Of a stretch of 64,000 nucleotides of DNA, positions 18,301 through 28,936 are shown in pieces (positions within the stretch are counted from its first letter, which is position 1; each line of letters begins with the position of its first letter). The notes below the pieces were generated by a model. The model had not been told where the DNA came from. It worked only from the letters and a program-made list of their open reading frames with translations, and made no database searches. The stretch is taken from positions 62,001-126,000 of the forward strand of contig NZ_JAGGLJ010000003.1 of assembly GCF_017874395.1 (NCBI RefSeq), in the 5' to 3' direction. The translations under genes and the position numbers were made by a program. Source of the stretch: Peptoniphilus stercorisuis. Its GTDB lineage: Bacteria > Bacillota > Clostridia > Tissierellales > Peptoniphilaceae.

Positions 18301-19034
18301 TTGGTGTTCCTTCTCGTATGAACTTGGGACAAGTTTTAGAGGTGCATTTAGGACTTGCTGCTAAAAAATTAGGATGGCATGTTGCTACTCCTGTATTTGA
18401 TGGTGCTAATGAAGAGGATATTATTGATTCTCTTAAAAAAGCTGGATATCCTGTAGATGGAAAAATTCAACTTCGTGATGGTAGAACAGGTGAAGAATTT
18501 GATCACCCTGTAACAGTTGGATACATGTATATGTTAAAACTCCATCACCTTGTAGATGAGAAAATCCACGCAAGATCAACTGGACCTTATTCACTTGTAA
18601 CTCAACAACCACTAGGTGGTAAAGCACAATTTGGTGGACAAAGATTTGGAGAGATGGAAGTTTGGGCTCTTGAAGCATATGGTGCAAGTTATACTCTACA
18701 AGAAATGTTAACTGTTAAATCAGATGATATTGTAGGAAGAGTTAAGACTTATGAAGCTATTGTTAAGGGAGAAAATATTCCTCAACCAGGTGTTCCAGAA
18801 TCATTTAAAGTACTAATTAAAGAGCTTGAATCACTTGCATTAGAAATTAAGGTGCTTGATGAAAATGGAAGAGAAGTTGATCTTCAAAATGATGATGAAG
18901 ATTTAGATAGAATTGACAATGTTGAACAAAGCGACGAAGATATTAAAGAATTAATTGAAAATACTTCTGCTCCTACTGAGGGTGCTATTAAGAAGATTTC
19001 AAGTGAAGATATCGATGGCGATTCTGATGATTAA
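15363..19034 (+). CDS. rpoB: RNA polymerase beta subunit
   Basis: The beta subunit forms one side of the polymerase cleft and binds rifamycins. The ATG at 15363 is preferred because GAGGGGTG (15345-15352) sits about 10 bases upstream; the in-frame GTG at 15351 lies within that binding site. This gives 1223 residues. The rifampicin pocket [17 protein letters not shown] then [13 protein letters not shown] matches the sensitive consensus. [30 protein letters not shown] and [20 protein letters not shown] are core beta motifs. The protein ends in an acidic tail (EDLDRIDN onward to DGDSDD). The TAA at 19032-19034 is followed in frame by 24 further acidic codons. rpoC follows after 112 bases in the same operon. 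Confidence 0.98.
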   Translation: MVHPVKYGKRERMSFSRIDEVLSLPNLLEVQTSSFEWLLKEGLKEVFDDVSPIEDYSGNLILEFVDYYVSDEIKYDIDEAKQRDTNYSAPLKVRVRLINSETGEVKEQEVFMGDLPLMTPTGTFVINGAERVVVSQLVRSPGAYYKVETDKTGKKLYSSTLIPNRGAWLEFETDSQGVINVRIDRTRKIPITILLRAIGVESNREILELLGESEGLLKTFEKDTTSNKNEGLLEIYKKLRPGEPPTVESAQSLFENMFFDSKRYDLAHVGRYKFNKKLGIATRIVGQYSGEDIINEETGELLASKDEIISEEMAEAIEQSGINKVIVTIKSSHEDEADRDVIVIGNNFANVDSFELPFNMREIGFKEKVYYPLFKEIYEEYSDDVEALKENLKKNIDLLSPKHIVVDDMIAAVSYEFGLFFGVGTVDDIDHLGNRRIRSVGELLQNQFRIGVSRMERVIRERMTVQDVDVTTPQSLINIRPVTASIKEFFGSSQLSQFMDQNNPLSELTHKRRLSALGPGGLSRDRAGFEVRDVHNSHYGRMCPIETPEGPNIGLITSLTTYARINEYGFIETPYRIVKDGIVTNEIEYLTADVEYVQIIAQSNEELDENGKFINERVVARGHEGVVDVFDAKSITYMDVSPQQIVAVGTSMIPFLENDDANRALMGANMQRQAVPLLTTESPVVGTGIEYRAAKDSGVVIVATDDGEIVKVDSNSISLKRDGDGKVDVYKLHKFKGGNQGTTINQRPIVEQGQHVSKGEIIADGPSTDKGELALGKNILIAFMNWEGYNYEDAMLVNQDLVINDTLTSLHIEEYESEARDTKLGPEEITRDIPNVGDDMLKDLDERGIIRSGAEVKPGSILVGKVTPKGETELSAEERLLRAIFGEKAREVRDTSLRLPHGEHGIVVDVKTFSRAGGDELQPGVSEMVRVFIATKRKIQVGDKMCGRHGNKGVISRVMSKEDMPYMPDGTPVQIVLNPLGVPSRMNLGQVLEVHLGLAAKKLGWHVATPVFDGANEEDIIDSLKKAGYPVDGKIQLRDGRTGEEFDHPVTVGYMYMLKLHHLVDEKIHARSTGPYSLVTQQPLGGKAQFGGQRFGEMEVWALEAYGASYTLQEMLTVKSDDIVGRVKTYEAIVKGENIPQPGVPESFKVLIKELESLALEIKVLDENGREVDLQNDDEDLDRIDNVEQSDEDIKELIENTSAPTEGAIKKISSEDIDGDSDD

Positions 19035-19109
19035 CAAATAGATGAAGATGAAGAGGTTGGTTTTGACAACGAGTTTGAAGTTGACCTTGACGAAGAAGAT
19101 GAAGATTAG
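19035..19109 (+). other. In-frame acidic continuation beyond the rpoB stop
   Basis: Directly after the rpoB TAA, the same frame reads QIDEDEEVGFDNEFE then VDLDEEDED and ends at TAG 19107-19109. The composition (Asp, Glu) matches the RpoB tail before the stop. It looks like the original C-terminus cut off by a one-base change (for example GAA to TAA). Readthrough would add about 24 residues. There is no separate start or binding site for it. Confidence 0.75.
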
Positions 19110-19146
19110 TAAATTTATTTACTAAATAGAAAGGAGAGAGTGCTCC

Positions 19147-22100
19147 TTGAGCGAACATGAACTATTTCATTCGATAAAAATTGGACTTGCTTCTTCTGAA
19201 AAAATAAGAGAATGGTCTTATGGAGAAGTAAAAAAACCTGAAACTATTAATTACAGAACTTTAAAACCTGAAAAAGAGGGATTATTCTGTGAAAAAATCT
19301 TTGGACCTACAAAAGATTGGGAATGTAATTGTGGAAAATATAAAAGAGTAAGATATAAAGGCGTAGTATGTGAAAAATGTGGAGTTGAAGTAACAAAGGC
19401 GAAAGTCCGTCGTGAAAGAATGGGACATATTGAGCTAGCTGCACCAGTATCTCATATTTGGTATTTCAAAGGAATACCATCTAGAATGGGTCTTGTACTT
19501 GATATGAGTCCAAGAGCTTTAGAAAAAGTTTTATATTTTGCTGAATACATTGTTACTAATGTAGAACCAGGAGAAACTTCTCTATATGAAAAACAAATGT
19601 TAAATGAAACAGAATATAGAGAATATAAAAGAGAATTTGGCGACAAATTCACTGCAAAAATGGGTGCTGAGGCAATTAAAGAATTACTTCAAAAAATAGA
19701 TCTTGAAAAAGAATCTAAAGAACTTAAAGAAGATCTTGAAACTTCAACTGGACAAAAGAAGGTTAGAATTTCAAGAAGACTTGAAGTTATTGAAGCATTT
19801 ATTCAATCAGGAAACAAACCTGAGTGGATGGTTCTTGAAGCTGTACCTGTAATCCCACCTGATCTAAGACCTATGGTTCAACTTGATGGTGGTAGATTTG
19901 CAACATCTGACTTAAATGATTTATACAGAAGAATTATAAATAGAAATAACAGACTTAAAAAACTTTTAGATATAAATGCACCAGATATTATTGTAAGAAA
20001 TGAAAAGAGAATGTTACAAGAAGCTGTAGATGCTTTAATTGACAATGGTAGACGTGGTAGACCTGTTACAGGACCTGGAAACAGACCTTTAAAATCTCTA
20101 TCAGAAATGCTTAAGGGTAAGCAAGGTCGTTTTAGACAAAACTTACTTGGTAAGCGTGTTGACTACTCTGGTCGTTCTGTAATTGTTGTAGGTCCAGAAC
20201 TTGAATTTTATCAATGTGGACTTCCAAAAAATATGGCTCTTGAATTATTCAAACCTTTTGTTATGAGAGAACTTGTAGGAAGAGGATTTGCTCACAATAT
20301 TAAAAGTGCTAAGAGAATGGTTGAAAGAACTAAATCGGAAGTTTGGGATGTGCTTGAAGATGTAATTCAAGATCACCCAGTTCTACTAAACCGTGCACCG
20401 ACTCTTCATAGACTTGGAATCCAAGCATTCCAACCAGTTCTAGTGGAGGGTAAGGCTATTAAACTTCATCCACTAGCATGTACTGCTTATAATGCTGACT
20501 TTGATGGAGACCAAATGGCTGTGCATTTACCACTTTCTGAACACGCTCAAGCTGAAGCAAGACTTCTAATGTTATCTACAAATAACATTCTTGCACTTAA
20601 AGATGGTAAGCCTATTACAACTCCTACTCAAGATATGATTCTTGGATGTTATTATTTAACTTTAGATAGAAAAGATCCTCTAAAGGGAGATGGAATGATA
20701 TTCCAAGATTTTGATGAATTGATGCATGCTTATTTAGCTGGATATTTACATCTTCAATCTCATGTAGGTGTTAGAAGATTTAAAGATGAAAATGACAAAC
20801 GTGGAAAAATTGTAAATTCTATAACAGGTAGATTTATATTAAATGATTTTATTCCACAAGATCTTGGCTTTGTAAATAGAGAAGAAGATCCATATTCTCT
20901 TGAAGTTGATAGAGTTATTGACAAAAAACTTCTAAGTGTAATAATTGAAAAAACTTACAAAAAACATGGAAATATAGAAACTGCTAAACTTCTTGATAAT
21001 ATTAAGGCTGCAGGATATCATTACTCTACAATTGGAGCTATTTCAATTTCAATGGGTGATGTTGAGGTTCCTGATTCAAAACCTGGTATTCTTGAGAAAG
21101 CAACAGTTAAAGTTAATAAATATGAAAAAGCCTTTAGAAGAGGACTTATTTCAGATGAAGAAAGATATGAAAAAGTTATTGAAATCTGGAATGATTGTAC
21201 AGAAGAACTTACAGATGAAGTAATGGATGGATTTGATTCATTAAATAATATTTATATTATGGCTGATTCTGGAGCTCGTGGTTCTAAGAACCAAATTAGA
21301 CAGCTTGCTGGTATGCGTGGACTTATGGCATCACCATCAGGTAGAACAATTGAGGTTCCTATAACATCAAACTTCCGTGAAGGACTTTCAGTACTTGAGT
21401 TTTATATGTCAGCCCATGGTTCTAGAAAGGGACTTGCAGATACAGCCCTAAGAACAGCTGACTCTGGATATCTAACAAGAAGACTTGTAGATGTTTCACA
21501 ACAAGTTATTATAAATGAAGAAGATTGTGGAACTGATGAATATCTTGTAGCATCTGATTTTAAAGATGGAAAAGAATTAATTGAAGGATTAAAAGATAGA
21601 ATTGAAGGAAGATATTCCTTTGAAGATATTATAAATCCTGAAACTAAAGAAGTAATGGTAAAAGCTAATACTCCAATTTCAGATGAAGCTGCTGAAGAAA
21701 TTGTAGCAGCAGGAATAAAAGAAGTAAAAGTAAGATCAGTTCTTGGTTGTAAAACTAAAACTGGTGTATGTGCTCACTGTTATGGAAGAAATCTTGCAAC
21801 TGGAAATAGGGTTGGTATTGGTGAAGCTGTTGGAGTTATTGCAGCTCAATCAATTGGTGAACCTGGTACTCAGCTTACAATGCGTACATTCCATACAGGT
21901 GGTGTAGCAGCAGCTGCTGATATTACTCAAGGTCTTCCTCGTGTTGAGGAACTTTTCGAAGCAAGAAAACCAAAAGGACTTGCTGTTATTGCTGAAATTG
22001 ATGGTGTAGTTGAAATAAAAGAACAAAACAGAAAACGTGAAGTAATAGTTACTAATGAAAGTGGTCAAAGAGAAAGTTATAATATTGTCTTTGGTGCTAG

Positions 22101-22722
22101 AATTAAAGTTAAAAATGGTGACTATGTACAAGCGGGAGATGAACTTACTCAAGGTTCTGTATATCCACAAGATTTAATTAGAGTAAAAGGATCTAAGGGT
22201 GTAGAAGAATATATTGTTAAGGAAGTTCAAAGAGTTTATAGACTTCAAGGTGTAGACATAAATGATAAGCACATTGAAATAATAATAAGACAAATGCTGT
22301 CTAAATATAAAATTGAAGATCCAGGAGATACAGAACTTCTTCCAGGATCATTAGTTGAAAAATATGATTATTTACAAGCTAATAAAAAAGCTGAAAAAGA
22401 AGGCTTAAGACCAGCAGTAGGTATTGTAAACTTACTAGGTATTACTAAAGCTTCTCTTGCAACAGATTCATTCTTATCAGCTGCATCATTCCAAGAAACA
22501 ACTAGAGTTCTTACTGATGCTGCTATAAAAGGTAAGGAAGATATGTTACAAGGACTTAAAGAAAATATAATCATAGGTCAACTTATTCCAGCAGGTACTG
22601 GAGTAAGACATAATCGTTCAGTTCAAATAGGAATTTCTAAAGATTTAAAGGAAAATTTTGAAATACTTGAAAATTCTGAAATTCTTGATGAAAATGAGGT
22701 TGACTTAGAGCCTGCTCAATGA
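19147..22722 (+). CDS. rpoC: RNA polymerase beta-prime subunit
   Basis: Catalytic subunit of RNA polymerase, 1191 residues. The start is TTG at 19147, 10 bases after AAGGAG (19131-19136); [20 protein letters not shown] is the expected N-terminus. Zinc ribbon Cys lie in [20 protein letters not shown]. The active-site magnesium motif is [16 protein letters not shown]. The bridge-helix and trigger-loop region includes [20 protein letters not shown], and [14 protein letters not shown] follows. The second zinc site is [20 protein letters not shown]. It ends with an acidic tail. It is cotranscribed with rpoB. Confidence 0.98.
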   Translation: MSEHELFHSIKIGLASSEKIREWSYGEVKKPETINYRTLKPEKEGLFCEKIFGPTKDWECNCGKYKRVRYKGVVCEKCGVEVTKAKVRRERMGHIELAAPVSHIWYFKGIPSRMGLVLDMSPRALEKVLYFAEYIVTNVEPGETSLYEKQMLNETEYREYKREFGDKFTAKMGAEAIKELLQKIDLEKESKELKEDLETSTGQKKVRISRRLEVIEAFIQSGNKPEWMVLEAVPVIPPDLRPMVQLDGGRFATSDLNDLYRRIINRNNRLKKLLDINAPDIIVRNEKRMLQEAVDALIDNGRRGRPVTGPGNRPLKSLSEMLKGKQGRFRQNLLGKRVDYSGRSVIVVGPELEFYQCGLPKNMALELFKPFVMRELVGRGFAHNIKSAKRMVERTKSEVWDVLEDVIQDHPVLLNRAPTLHRLGIQAFQPVLVEGKAIKLHPLACTAYNADFDGDQMAVHLPLSEHAQAEARLLMLSTNNILALKDGKPITTPTQDMILGCYYLTLDRKDPLKGDGMIFQDFDELMHAYLAGYLHLQSHVGVRRFKDENDKRGKIVNSITGRFILNDFIPQDLGFVNREEDPYSLEVDRVIDKKLLSVIIEKTYKKHGNIETAKLLDNIKAAGYHYSTIGAISISMGDVEVPDSKPGILEKATVKVNKYEKAFRRGLISDEERYEKVIEIWNDCTEELTDEVMDGFDSLNNIYIMADSGARGSKNQIRQLAGMRGLMASPSGRTIEVPITSNFREGLSVLEFYMSAHGSRKGLADTALRTADSGYLTRRLVDVSQQVIINEEDCGTDEYLVASDFKDGKELIEGLKDRIEGRYSFEDIINPETKEVMVKANTPISDEAAEEIVAAGIKEVKVRSVLGCKTKTGVCAHCYGRNLATGNRVGIGEAVGVIAAQSIGEPGTQLTMRTFHTGGVAAAADITQGLPRVEELFEARKPKGLAVIAEIDGVVEIKEQNRKREVIVTNESGQRESYNIVFGARIKVKNGDYVQAGDELTQGSVYPQDLIRVKGSKGVEEYIVKEVQRVYRLQGVDINDKHIEIIIRQMLSKYKIEDPGDTELLPGSLVEKYDYLQANKKAEKEGLRPAVGIVNLLGITKASLATDSFLSAASFQETTRVLTDAAIKGKEDMLQGLKENIIIGQLIPAGTGVRHNRSVQIGISKDLKENFEILENSEILDENEVDLEPAQ

Positions 22723-22749
22723 TAAAATTATTTAGTATTTGATACTACA

Positions 22750-22781
22750 CACTAAGACTACCGCTTATGGTAGTCTTAGTG
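22750..22781 (+). promoter_or_regulatory. Strong 13-bp hairpin between rpoC and rpsL
   Basis: CACTAAGACTACC (22750-22762) pairs with GGTAGTCTTAGTG (22769-22781) around GCTTAT. No U tract follows, so it is not a standard terminator. It may be an RNA-processing or mRNA-stability element, or a regulatory leader for the rpsL operon. Two overlapping -10-like TATAAT boxes lie at 22857-22868 without a clear -35. Confidence 0.6.
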
Positions 22782-22985
22782 GTGTATAGACTAAGAAGAG
22801 CTAAAGGCCATTAGGATATGCTTGAAATTTGTAGTGAATTTTTAAAATATTTATTTTATAATTATAATATAGATATAAAAGCGTATTATCAAAGAAGAGA
22901 GAAAAACAATATTGTTTTTCTATACAGGTATTAACACTACATTTAGTAGTGATTTAATATAAATTTTAAATAAGGAGGTGCCTTA

Positions 22986-23399
22986 ATGCCAACTATTAAC
23001 CAATTAGTTAAGAATGGTAGAAAAAAGGTTACAACAAAATCAAAATCACCAGCACTTGATGTTAACTATGATTCACTTAGAAAAGTAGAAACAAAGGTAA
23101 ATTCTCCACAAAAAAGAGGAGTATGTGTAGCTGTAAGAACAGTAACACCTAAAAAACCTAACTCTGCTTTAAGAAAAGTAGCTAGAGTTCGTCTAACTAA
23201 CGGATACGAAGTTATGGCTTATATTCCAGGAATTGGACATAATCTTCAAGAGCATAGTGTTGTATTAATTCGTGGAGGAAGAGTAAAAGACCTTCCAGGA
23301 GTTAGATATCACATTATTAGAGGAACACTTGATACTGCAGGTGTTGACGAAAGAAAACAATCAAGATCTAAATATGGTACTAAAAAACCTAAGAAATAA
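22986..23399 (+). CDS. rpsL: 30S ribosomal protein S12
   Basis: A 137-residue decoding-centre protein. [20 protein letters not shown] carries the conserved Lys at the main streptomycin-resistance position, and [14 protein letters not shown] the second, both wild type. The ATG follows AAGGAGGTG. It heads the str operon (rpsL-rpsG-fusA-tuf), 263 bases after rpoC. Confidence 0.98.
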   Translation: MPTINQLVKNGRKKVTTKSKSPALDVNYDSLRKVETKVNSPQKRGVCVAVRTVTPKKPNSALRKVARVRLTNGYEVMAYIPGIGHNLQEHSVVLIRGGRVKDLPGVRYHIIRGTLDTAGVDERKQSRSKYGTKKPKK

Positions 23400-23492
23400 T
23401 TTTTGATTTTTAATACTTTTATAATAGATTTTTGGCTAAACGGAATTACCGAGTACCAATGAATCGACTATAAATAGTTAAGGAGGGAAGCT

Positions 23493-23963
23493 ATGCCAAG
23501 AAAGGGACATATTCAAAAAAGAGAAGTAATGGCTGATCCTAAGTTTGATGATGTTGTAATTACAAAGTTAATCAACAATGTTATGCTTGATGGAAAAAAA
23601 GGAACAGCACAAAGAATAGTATATAAGGCATTAGAAAATGTAGCAGAAGCAACTGGAGAAGACTCATTAGAAGTATTCTATAAAGCTTTAAACAATGTTA
23701 TGCCTGTACTAGAAGTAAAAGGTAGAAGAATCGGTGGAGCAACATATCAAGTTCCTATCGAAGTTAGACCAGAAAGACGTCAAACTCTAGGTCTAAGATG
23801 GATTGTTAAATTTGCTAGAGCAAGAGGCGAGCATACTATGGATGAAAGACTTGCAAAAGAAATCCTAGATGCTTCAAACGGACTAGGCGCTAGTGTTAAA
23901 AGAAGAGAAGAAATGCATAGAACAGCAGAAGCTAACAAAGCCTTTGCTCACTATAGATGGTAA
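23493..23963 (+). CDS. rpsG: 30S ribosomal protein S7
   Basis: A 156-residue protein, the normal length, that nucleates assembly of the 30S head and binds the 3' domain of 16S r[23 protein letters not shown] and [20 protein letters not shown] are diagnostic. A 93-base gap separates it from rpsL and only 18 bases from fusA, each gene with its own GGAGG site. Confidence 0.98.
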   Translation: MPRKGHIQKREVMADPKFDDVVITKLINNVMLDGKKGTAQRIVYKALENVAEATGEDSLEVFYKALNNVMPVLEVKGRRIGGATYQVPIEVRPERRQTLGLRWIVKFARARGEHTMDERLAKEILDASNGLGASVKRREEMHRTAEANKAFAHYRW

Positions 23964-23981
23964 TATAAAGGGAGGAAGCCA

Positions 23982-26063
23982 ATGGCTCGTGAAATACCAC
24001 TAAATAAGGTTAGAAATATAGGTATTATGGCCCACATAGATGCCGGAAAAACTACAACAACTGAGCGTATTCTTTACTACACTGGAAAAATCCATAAGAT
24101 TGGAGAAACACATGAAGGTGCTGCTCAAATGGACTGGATGGCTCAAGAGCAAGAAAGAGGTATAACAATTACTTCTGCTGCTACTACAGCTATGTGGCAA
24201 GGTCATAGACTTAATATTATAGATACTCCAGGACACGTGGACTTCACTGTAGAGGTAGAGAGATCTCTTAGAGTTCTTGATGGTACTGTAGCACTATTTG
24301 ATGCAAAATCAGGTGTAGAACCACAATCAGAAACTGTATGGAGACAAGCTGATAAATATAAAGTTCCAAGAATTGCGCACATTAACAAGATGGACGTAAC
24401 TGGAGCAGATTTCTTTAGATCAGTTGATACTATAGATAATAAGTTAAAGGGAAACCCAGTTCCAATTCAAGTTCCAATGGGAGCTGAAGATCAATTTATT
24501 GGAATGATTGACCTTGTAACAATGAAAGCTGAAATTTATAAAAATGAAGATGGTACTGAAATTGAAATAACTGATGTACCTGATGAATATAAAGATTTAG
24601 CTGAAGAATACAGAGATAACCTAATTGAAAAAGCTGCTGATTTTGATGAAGATCTAATGATGGCTTATCTTGAAGGAGAAGAAATCTCTGAAGAAATGCT
24701 TAAAAAAGCAATCAGAAAAGGAACTCTTGCAGTAAGAATGACTCCTGTAACTTGTGGATCATCTTACAAAAACAAGGGAGTTCAATTATTATTAGATGCA
24801 ATTATTGCATATCTTCCATCACCACTTGATATCCCACCAGTTAAGGGATCAGCAATTGGATCAGAAGATGAAGATCTAATAAGAAAAGCAGATGATAAAG
24901 AACCACTTTCTGCACTAGCATTTAAAATAGTTACTGACCCATTCGTAGGTAAGCTTGCTTACTTCAGAGTGTACTCAGGAACTTTAAAAGCAGGATCATA
25001 TGTTCTTAACTCATCAAAAGGAAAAAGAGAAAGAGTTGGACGTATTCTTTTAATGCATGCTAATAAGCGTGAAGAAGTTGAAGAAGTTTACGCAGGAGAA
25101 ATTGCAGCTGCAGTAGGTCTTAAAGACACAGGAACTGGAGATACTCTATGTGACGAGAAAGATTCAATCATTCTTGAAAAAATGGAGTTCCCAGAACCAG
25201 TAATCTCAGTAGCAATTGAACCAAAAACTAAGGCATCTCAAGACAAGATGTCAGTTGCACTTCAAAAACTTGCTGAAGAAGATCCAACATTCAAAACACA
25301 TACAGATGAAGAAACAGGACAAACAATAATCTCAGGAATGGGAGAACTTCACCTTGATATTATCGTAGATAGAATGCTACGTGAATTCAAAGTAGAAGCT
25401 AATGTTGGAGCTCCTCAAGTTTCTTATAGAGAGTCCATTACTAAACCATCTGAAGGTGAAGGTAAATACGTTCGTCAATCTGGTGGACGTGGACAATATG
25501 GACATGCTAAAATCAAAATGGAACCACTTGAACCAGGTAGCGGAATTCAATTCGTTAATGCTATTGTAGGTGGAGCAATTCCTAAAGACTATATTAACTC
25601 AGTACAACAAGGTATTGAAGAAGCTCTTCAAACTGGTATCCTTGGTGGATATGAAGTACTTGATGTTAAAGTAACTCTTTATGATGGATCTTACCATGAA
25701 GTTGACTCTTCAGAGATGGCATTCAAAATTGCTGGATCAATGGCAGTTAGAGATGCACTTAATAAAGGTGGTCCAGTATTATTAGAACCAATTATGAAAG
25801 TTGAAGTTGTTACTCCTGAAGAATACATGGGAGATGTAATTGGTGACATTAACTCAAGACGTGGTAGAATGGAAGGTATGGAACTTGTAAGTGGAGCACA
25901 ACATGTTATTTCATATGTGCCTCTAGCTGAAATGTTCGGATATGCAACATCACTACGTTCAAATACTCAAGGTAGAGCTCAACACTCAATGCAATTTGAC
26001 CACTACGAAGCAGTGCCAAAAAGTGTTGCAGAAGAAGTGCTTGGCGATAAAAAAGACAATTAA
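23982..26063 (+). CDS. fusA: Elongation factor G
   Basis: A 693-residue translocation GTPase. The G motifs are [18 protein letters not shown] (P-loop), [14 protein letters not shown] (switch I), DTPGHVDF and NKMD. Domains II to V follow with normal length ([33 protein letters not shown]). It moves tRNA and mRNA after peptide-bond formation and helps recycle ribosomes. It lies in the str operon between rpsG and tuf, 22 bases before tuf. Confidence 0.98.
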   Translation: MAREIPLNKVRNIGIMAHIDAGKTTTTERILYYTGKIHKIGETHEGAAQMDWMAQEQERGITITSAATTAMWQGHRLNIIDTPGHVDFTVEVERSLRVLDGTVALFDAKSGVEPQSETVWRQADKYKVPRIAHINKMDVTGADFFRSVDTIDNKLKGNPVPIQVPMGAEDQFIGMIDLVTMKAEIYKNEDGTEIEITDVPDEYKDLAEEYRDNLIEKAADFDEDLMMAYLEGEEISEEMLKKAIRKGTLAVRMTPVTCGSSYKNKGVQLLLDAIIAYLPSPLDIPPVKGSAIGSEDEDLIRKADDKEPLSALAFKIVTDPFVGKLAYFRVYSGTLKAGSYVLNSSKGKRERVGRILLMHANKREEVEEVYAGEIAAAVGLKDTGTGDTLCDEKDSIILEKMEFPEPVISVAIEPKTKASQDKMSVALQKLAEEDPTFKTHTDEETGQTIISGMGELHLDIIVDRMLREFKVEANVGAPQVSYRESITKPSEGEGKYVRQSGGRGQYGHAKIKMEPLEPGSGIQFVNAIVGGAIPKDYINSVQQGIEEALQTGILGGYEVLDVKVTLYDGSYHEVDSSEMAFKIAGSMAVRDALNKGGPVLLEPIMKVEVVTPEEYMGDVIGDINSRRGRMEGMELVSGAQHVISYVPLAEMFGYATSLRSNTQGRAQHSMQFDHYEAVPKSVAEEVLGDKKDN

Positions 26064-26085
26064 TCTTTAAGGGAGGCTTAATAAA

Positions 26086-27279
26086 ATGGCAAAAGCAAAA
26101 TTTGAAAGAACTAAACCACATGTTAACATTGGAACAATTGGTCACGTTGACCACGGTAAAACTACTCTTACAGCTGCTATAACTCTTGTAATGAACAAAA
26201 GATATGGTGGAGGAGAATTCGTAGATTACTCTAATATTGACAAAGCACCAGAAGAAAGAGAAAGAGGAATCACTATTTCTACTTCTCACGTTGAGTATGA
26301 AACTCCTAACAGACATTATGCTCACGTTGACTGTCCAGGCCATGCTGACTACGTTAAAAACATGATCACAGGAGCAGCTCAAATGGACGGAGCTATTCTT
26401 GTAGTATCAGCTGCAGATGGACCAATGCCACAAACAAGAGAACATATCCTACTTGCAAGACAAGTTGGTGTTCCAAAAATCGTAGTATTCCTAAACAAAC
26501 AAGACCAAGTTGATGATGATGAACTTATCGAACTTGTTGAAATGGAAGTTAGAGACCTACTTTCAGAATACGACTTTGATGGAGATAACACTCCTATCGT
26601 TGTAGGTTCAGCTCTTAAAGCTCTTGAAGATCCAGATGGAGAATGGGGAGATAAAGTAGCTCAACTTATGGAAGAAGTAGATGCTTATATTCCAGAACCA
26701 ATCAGAGATACAGAACATCCATTCCTAATGCCAGTAGAAGATATCTTCTCAATCACAGGAAGAGGAACTGTTGCAACTGGTAGAGTTGAAAGAGGAGTAG
26801 TAAAAATTGGAGACAATGTTGAACTAGTTGGACTTACTGAAGAAGTTAGAACAGTTGTTGTAACTGGAGTTGAAATGTTCAGAAAACAACTTGACCAAGC
26901 TCAAGCTGGAGATAACATTGGAGCTCTTTTAAGAGGTGTTCAAAGAGAAGAAATCGAAAGAGGACAAGTTCTTGCAGCACCAGGATCAATTAAAACTCAC
27001 TCAGCTTTCGAAGCAGAAGTTTATGTTCTAAGTAAAGAAGAAGGTGGACGTCATACTCCATTCTTTAACGGATATAGACCACAATTCTATTTCAGAACTA
27101 CTGATGTAACTGGAGATATCCAATTACCAGATGGTATGGAAATGGTAATGCCTGGAGACAATGCTACTTTCAAAGTAGATTTAATTACACCTATCGCTAT
27201 GGATGAAGGACTTAGATTCTCAATTAGAGAAGGTGGAAGAACTGTAGCTTCAGGAGTTGTTTCAAAACTTATTGACTAA
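26086..27279 (+). CDS. tuf: Elongation factor Tu
   Basis: A 397-residue GTPase that delivers aminoacyl-tRNA to the ribosome. Motifs are [49 protein letters not shown] and [13 protein letters not shown]; Gln replaces the more usual Cys or Val in NKxD, which is tolerated. The C-terminal barrel ends in [15 protein letters not shown]. Codons are strongly biased to AAC, GAC and CCA, as expected for a top-expressed gene. It is the last gene of the str operon, followed by a terminator. Confidence 0.98.
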   Translation: MAKAKFERTKPHVNIGTIGHVDHGKTTLTAAITLVMNKRYGGGEFVDYSNIDKAPEERERGITISTSHVEYETPNRHYAHVDCPGHADYVKNMITGAAQMDGAILVVSAADGPMPQTREHILLARQVGVPKIVVFLNKQDQVDDDELIELVEMEVRDLLSEYDFDGDNTPIVVGSALKALEDPDGEWGDKVAQLMEEVDAYIPEPIRDTEHPFLMPVEDIFSITGRGTVATGRVERGVVKIGDNVELVGLTEEVRTVVVTGVEMFRKQLDQAQAGDNIGALLRGVQREEIERGQVLAAPGSIKTHSAFEAEVYVLSKEEGGRHTPFFNGYRPQFYFRTTDVTGDIQLPDGMEMVMPGDNATFKVDLITPIAMDEGLRFSIREGGRTVASGVVSKLID

Positions 27280-27305
27280 TTAATTTTAATTTAAATAAGA
27301 AATTT

Positions 27306-27335
27306 AAGAGGAGAGATAATCTCCTCTTTTTTTTA
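27306..27335 (+). terminator. Terminator of the str operon
   Basis: AAGAGGAGA / TCTCCTCTT stem with a GATAA loop, then a run of T. Confidence 0.9.
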
Positions 27336-27357
27336 TGCAAAAATTTAATAAAACTCT

Positions 27358-27428
27358 ATTGTTAACTTGACTTATGAGTATAGGTAAACTATAATTAATG
27401 TAAACTCAAATAAATACATAGTTAACAA
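27358..27428 (+). promoter_or_regulatory. bioY promoter with two BirA-like operator sites
   Basis: A near-perfect promoter, TTGACT (27367-27372), 17 bases, TATAAT (27390-27395), is overlapped by ATTGTTAAC (27358-27366) and GTAAACTAT (27384-27392), an imperfect inverted pair. A second pair follows: TGTAAAC (27399-27405), 15 bases, GTTAACA (27421-27427), covering the start site and leader. This layout resembles the biotin-repressor BirA box of Firmicutes (TTGTTAAC, 14-16 bases, GTTAACAA). Regulation by biotin is inferred. Confidence 0.6.
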
Positions 27429-27442
27429 AAGGAGATTATAAA

Positions 27443-27976
27443 ATGAAGACGAAAGATTTAGTTATTTGTTCATTATTTGCAGCAATAACAGTAATACTTG
27501 CTCAAATTTCAATACCATTTCCAGGAGGAGTGCCACTTACAATGCAGACTCTTGCAGTATCTTTATGTGGAATAATTCTTGGATCTAAAAGAGGATTTAT
27601 ATCACAATGTATATATGTATTATTAGGAGCAATAGGACTTCCTGTATTTGCATCTTTTTCAGGAGGAGCTCAAATAATATTTGGACCAACAGGAGGCTTT
27701 ATATTATCTTTTCCAATAATGGCTTATATAATAGGATTTATCTGTGAAAGAAGTGATAATAAAGCTTTAATAATATTCTCAATGATTCTTGGAAGTGTAG
27801 TTAATTATTTTATTGGAACAGTTCATTTTGTACTTATTACTAAAATGACTATGCTTGAAGCTTTTCTTGTTTGTGTAGCACCATTTATAGTAACAGGACT
27901 TGTAAAGTCTTTAATTGCTGCAGTAATTGGAATTAGGCTTAAAAAGAATATATCAATGCAAGGAGTATTAGAATAA
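27443..27976 (+). CDS. bioY: Biotin transporter substrate-binding protein BioY
   Basis: A 177-residue membrane protein, the S component of an ECF biotin transporter. About six hydrophobic helices are visible. The motifs QISIPFPGGVPLTMQTLAVS and GLPVFASFSGG, FGPTGGFI are diagnostic. The ATP-binding and T subunits are not nearby, so it must use a shared ECF module elsewhere or act alone. The start follows AAAGGAG. The stop overlaps the next start (TAATG). Confidence 0.93.
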   Translation: MKTKDLVICSLFAAITVILAQISIPFPGGVPLTMQTLAVSLCGIILGSKRGFISQCIYVLLGAIGLPVFASFSGGAQIIFGPTGGFILSFPIMAYIIGFICERSDNKALIIFSMILGSVVNYFIGTVHFVLITKMTMLEAFLVCVAPFIVTGLVKSLIAAVIGIRLKKNISMQGVLE

Positions 27977-28371
27977 TGAAACTAAGACCACATCATTTAA
28001 TGTGCACACAGGGATATAGTGGAAAGGGATATAGTAAAGATTTTGTAGAAAATATGAATAATATTACAAATATTCTTAGAAATAATAAAGATGTAAAAAT
28101 TAATTTAGTGTTTTTTACAGATGATATATGTATCTCTTGCCCTGAAAAGATAGAAGAAGATTTATGTAGTTCTAATAATAAAATCAAAAGTATTGATGAA
28201 AAAGTAGTTAGATATTTTAATCTTGAAGAAAAAGAATATAATTATAAGAAAATAGTTAAATACATAAAAGATAATATGACAGAGGAGATTATGGATGATA
28301 TTTGCTCTACTTGTCAGTGGTATAATATGAGTAAATGTAAAGAAGTTATGTGTAGTGATAGAAGCTTATAA
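27976..28371 (+). CDS. DUF1284 cysteine-rich protein
   Basis: A 131-residue protein matching my memory of the DUF1284 family, which begins LRPHHLMCTQGYSGKGYS. Cys pairs lie in DDICISCPEK (about residue 50) and DDICSTCQWYNMSKC (about 115-125), suggesting a metal or iron-sulfur site. The family's function is unknown. It is translationally coupled to bioY by a one-base overlap, so both should be expressed together when biotin is low. Confidence 0.75.
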   Translation: MKLRPHHLMCTQGYSGKGYSKDFVENMNNITNILRNNKDVKINLVFFTDDICISCPEKIEEDLCSSNNKIKSIDEKVVRYFNLEEKEYNYKKIVKYIKDNMTEEIMDDICSTCQWYNMSKCKEVMCSDRSL

Positions 28372-28389
28372 AAGAGCTTCTTTTTTTTA
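28361..28389 (+). terminator. Terminator of the bioY operon
   Basis: GAAGCT / AGCTTC stem overlapping the DUF1284 stop codon, followed by eight or more T. Confidence 0.8.
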
Positions 28390-28434
28390 TATATTTTTCT
28401 TTAAATTATGATAAACTATAATTAGGTGATGAAA

Positions 28435-28878
28435 ATGGAATTTATAAAAAAATACAAATATAGCTTAATAGTAATATTATTATTAATTGTTTTTGGTAGA
28501 TTCTTTTTTAATAAAAGTATGCCAATAGATAATTTAGTAAATAGTGTAGAATCAAATTCTGTAATACTTAAATATGACAAACATGATGATAGCAAAATAA
28601 TGACAATAGATAATGAAGAAGATATGAATAAGTTAAGAGAAATTTTATATGGTACAAAAATTAAAAAAATAGGTAGAAAGTCCTATGTACAAGATAGGGA
28701 TAATAAAGCTTTTACACTTGATTTTGAAGATGATTTAGTACTTGCCTTTAGAGATGGTAAAAATGTAGATATTACCACTAAGGAAAATGGAGAAATACTC
28801 ACTAGAAGTTATAGAGTATTAAGTGGACTTAAAAAAGATGAAATATTTAAATTATTTGAAGAAAGTACATCTAAATAA
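28435..28878 (+). CDS. Small membrane-anchored protein of unknown function
   Basis: A 147-residue protein with one N-terminal transmembrane helix (YSLIVILLLIVFGRFFF, residues 8-24) and a soluble part of about 120 residues, probably outside the cell. The ATG at 28435 is chosen because AGGTGATG lies just upstream; in-frame GTG 28426 and ATG 28429 overlap that site. The soluble part has an alternating charged/hydrophobic pattern but no motif I recognise. It has its own terminator and no evident partner. Confidence 0.6.
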   Translation: MEFIKKYKYSLIVILLLIVFGRFFFNKSMPIDNLVNSVESNSVILKYDKHDDSKIMTIDNEEDMNKLREILYGTKIKKIGRKSYVQDRDNKAFTLDFEDDLVLAFRDGKNVDITTKENGEILTRSYRVLSGLKKDEIFKLFEESTSK

Positions 28879-28891
28879 GATGTGCTTTTTT
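28863..28891 (+). terminator. Terminator overlapping the stop of the small membrane protein
   Basis: AAGTACATC / GATGTGCTT stem (one G-U pair), then a T run. Confidence 0.65.
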
Positions 28892-28910
28892 AAATTTAAA
28901 AGATTCTCTA

Positions 28911-28919
28911 TGATATAAT
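28911..28919 (+). promoter_or_regulatory. Extended -10 promoter of the yaaO-tmk operon
   Basis: TGATATAAT is an extended -10 (TG, one base, TATAAT), 18 bases before the ATG at 28937. The -35 is weak. AGGAGG lies between. Confidence 0.45.
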
Positions 28920-28936
28920 AAATTTCAGGAGGAAGT

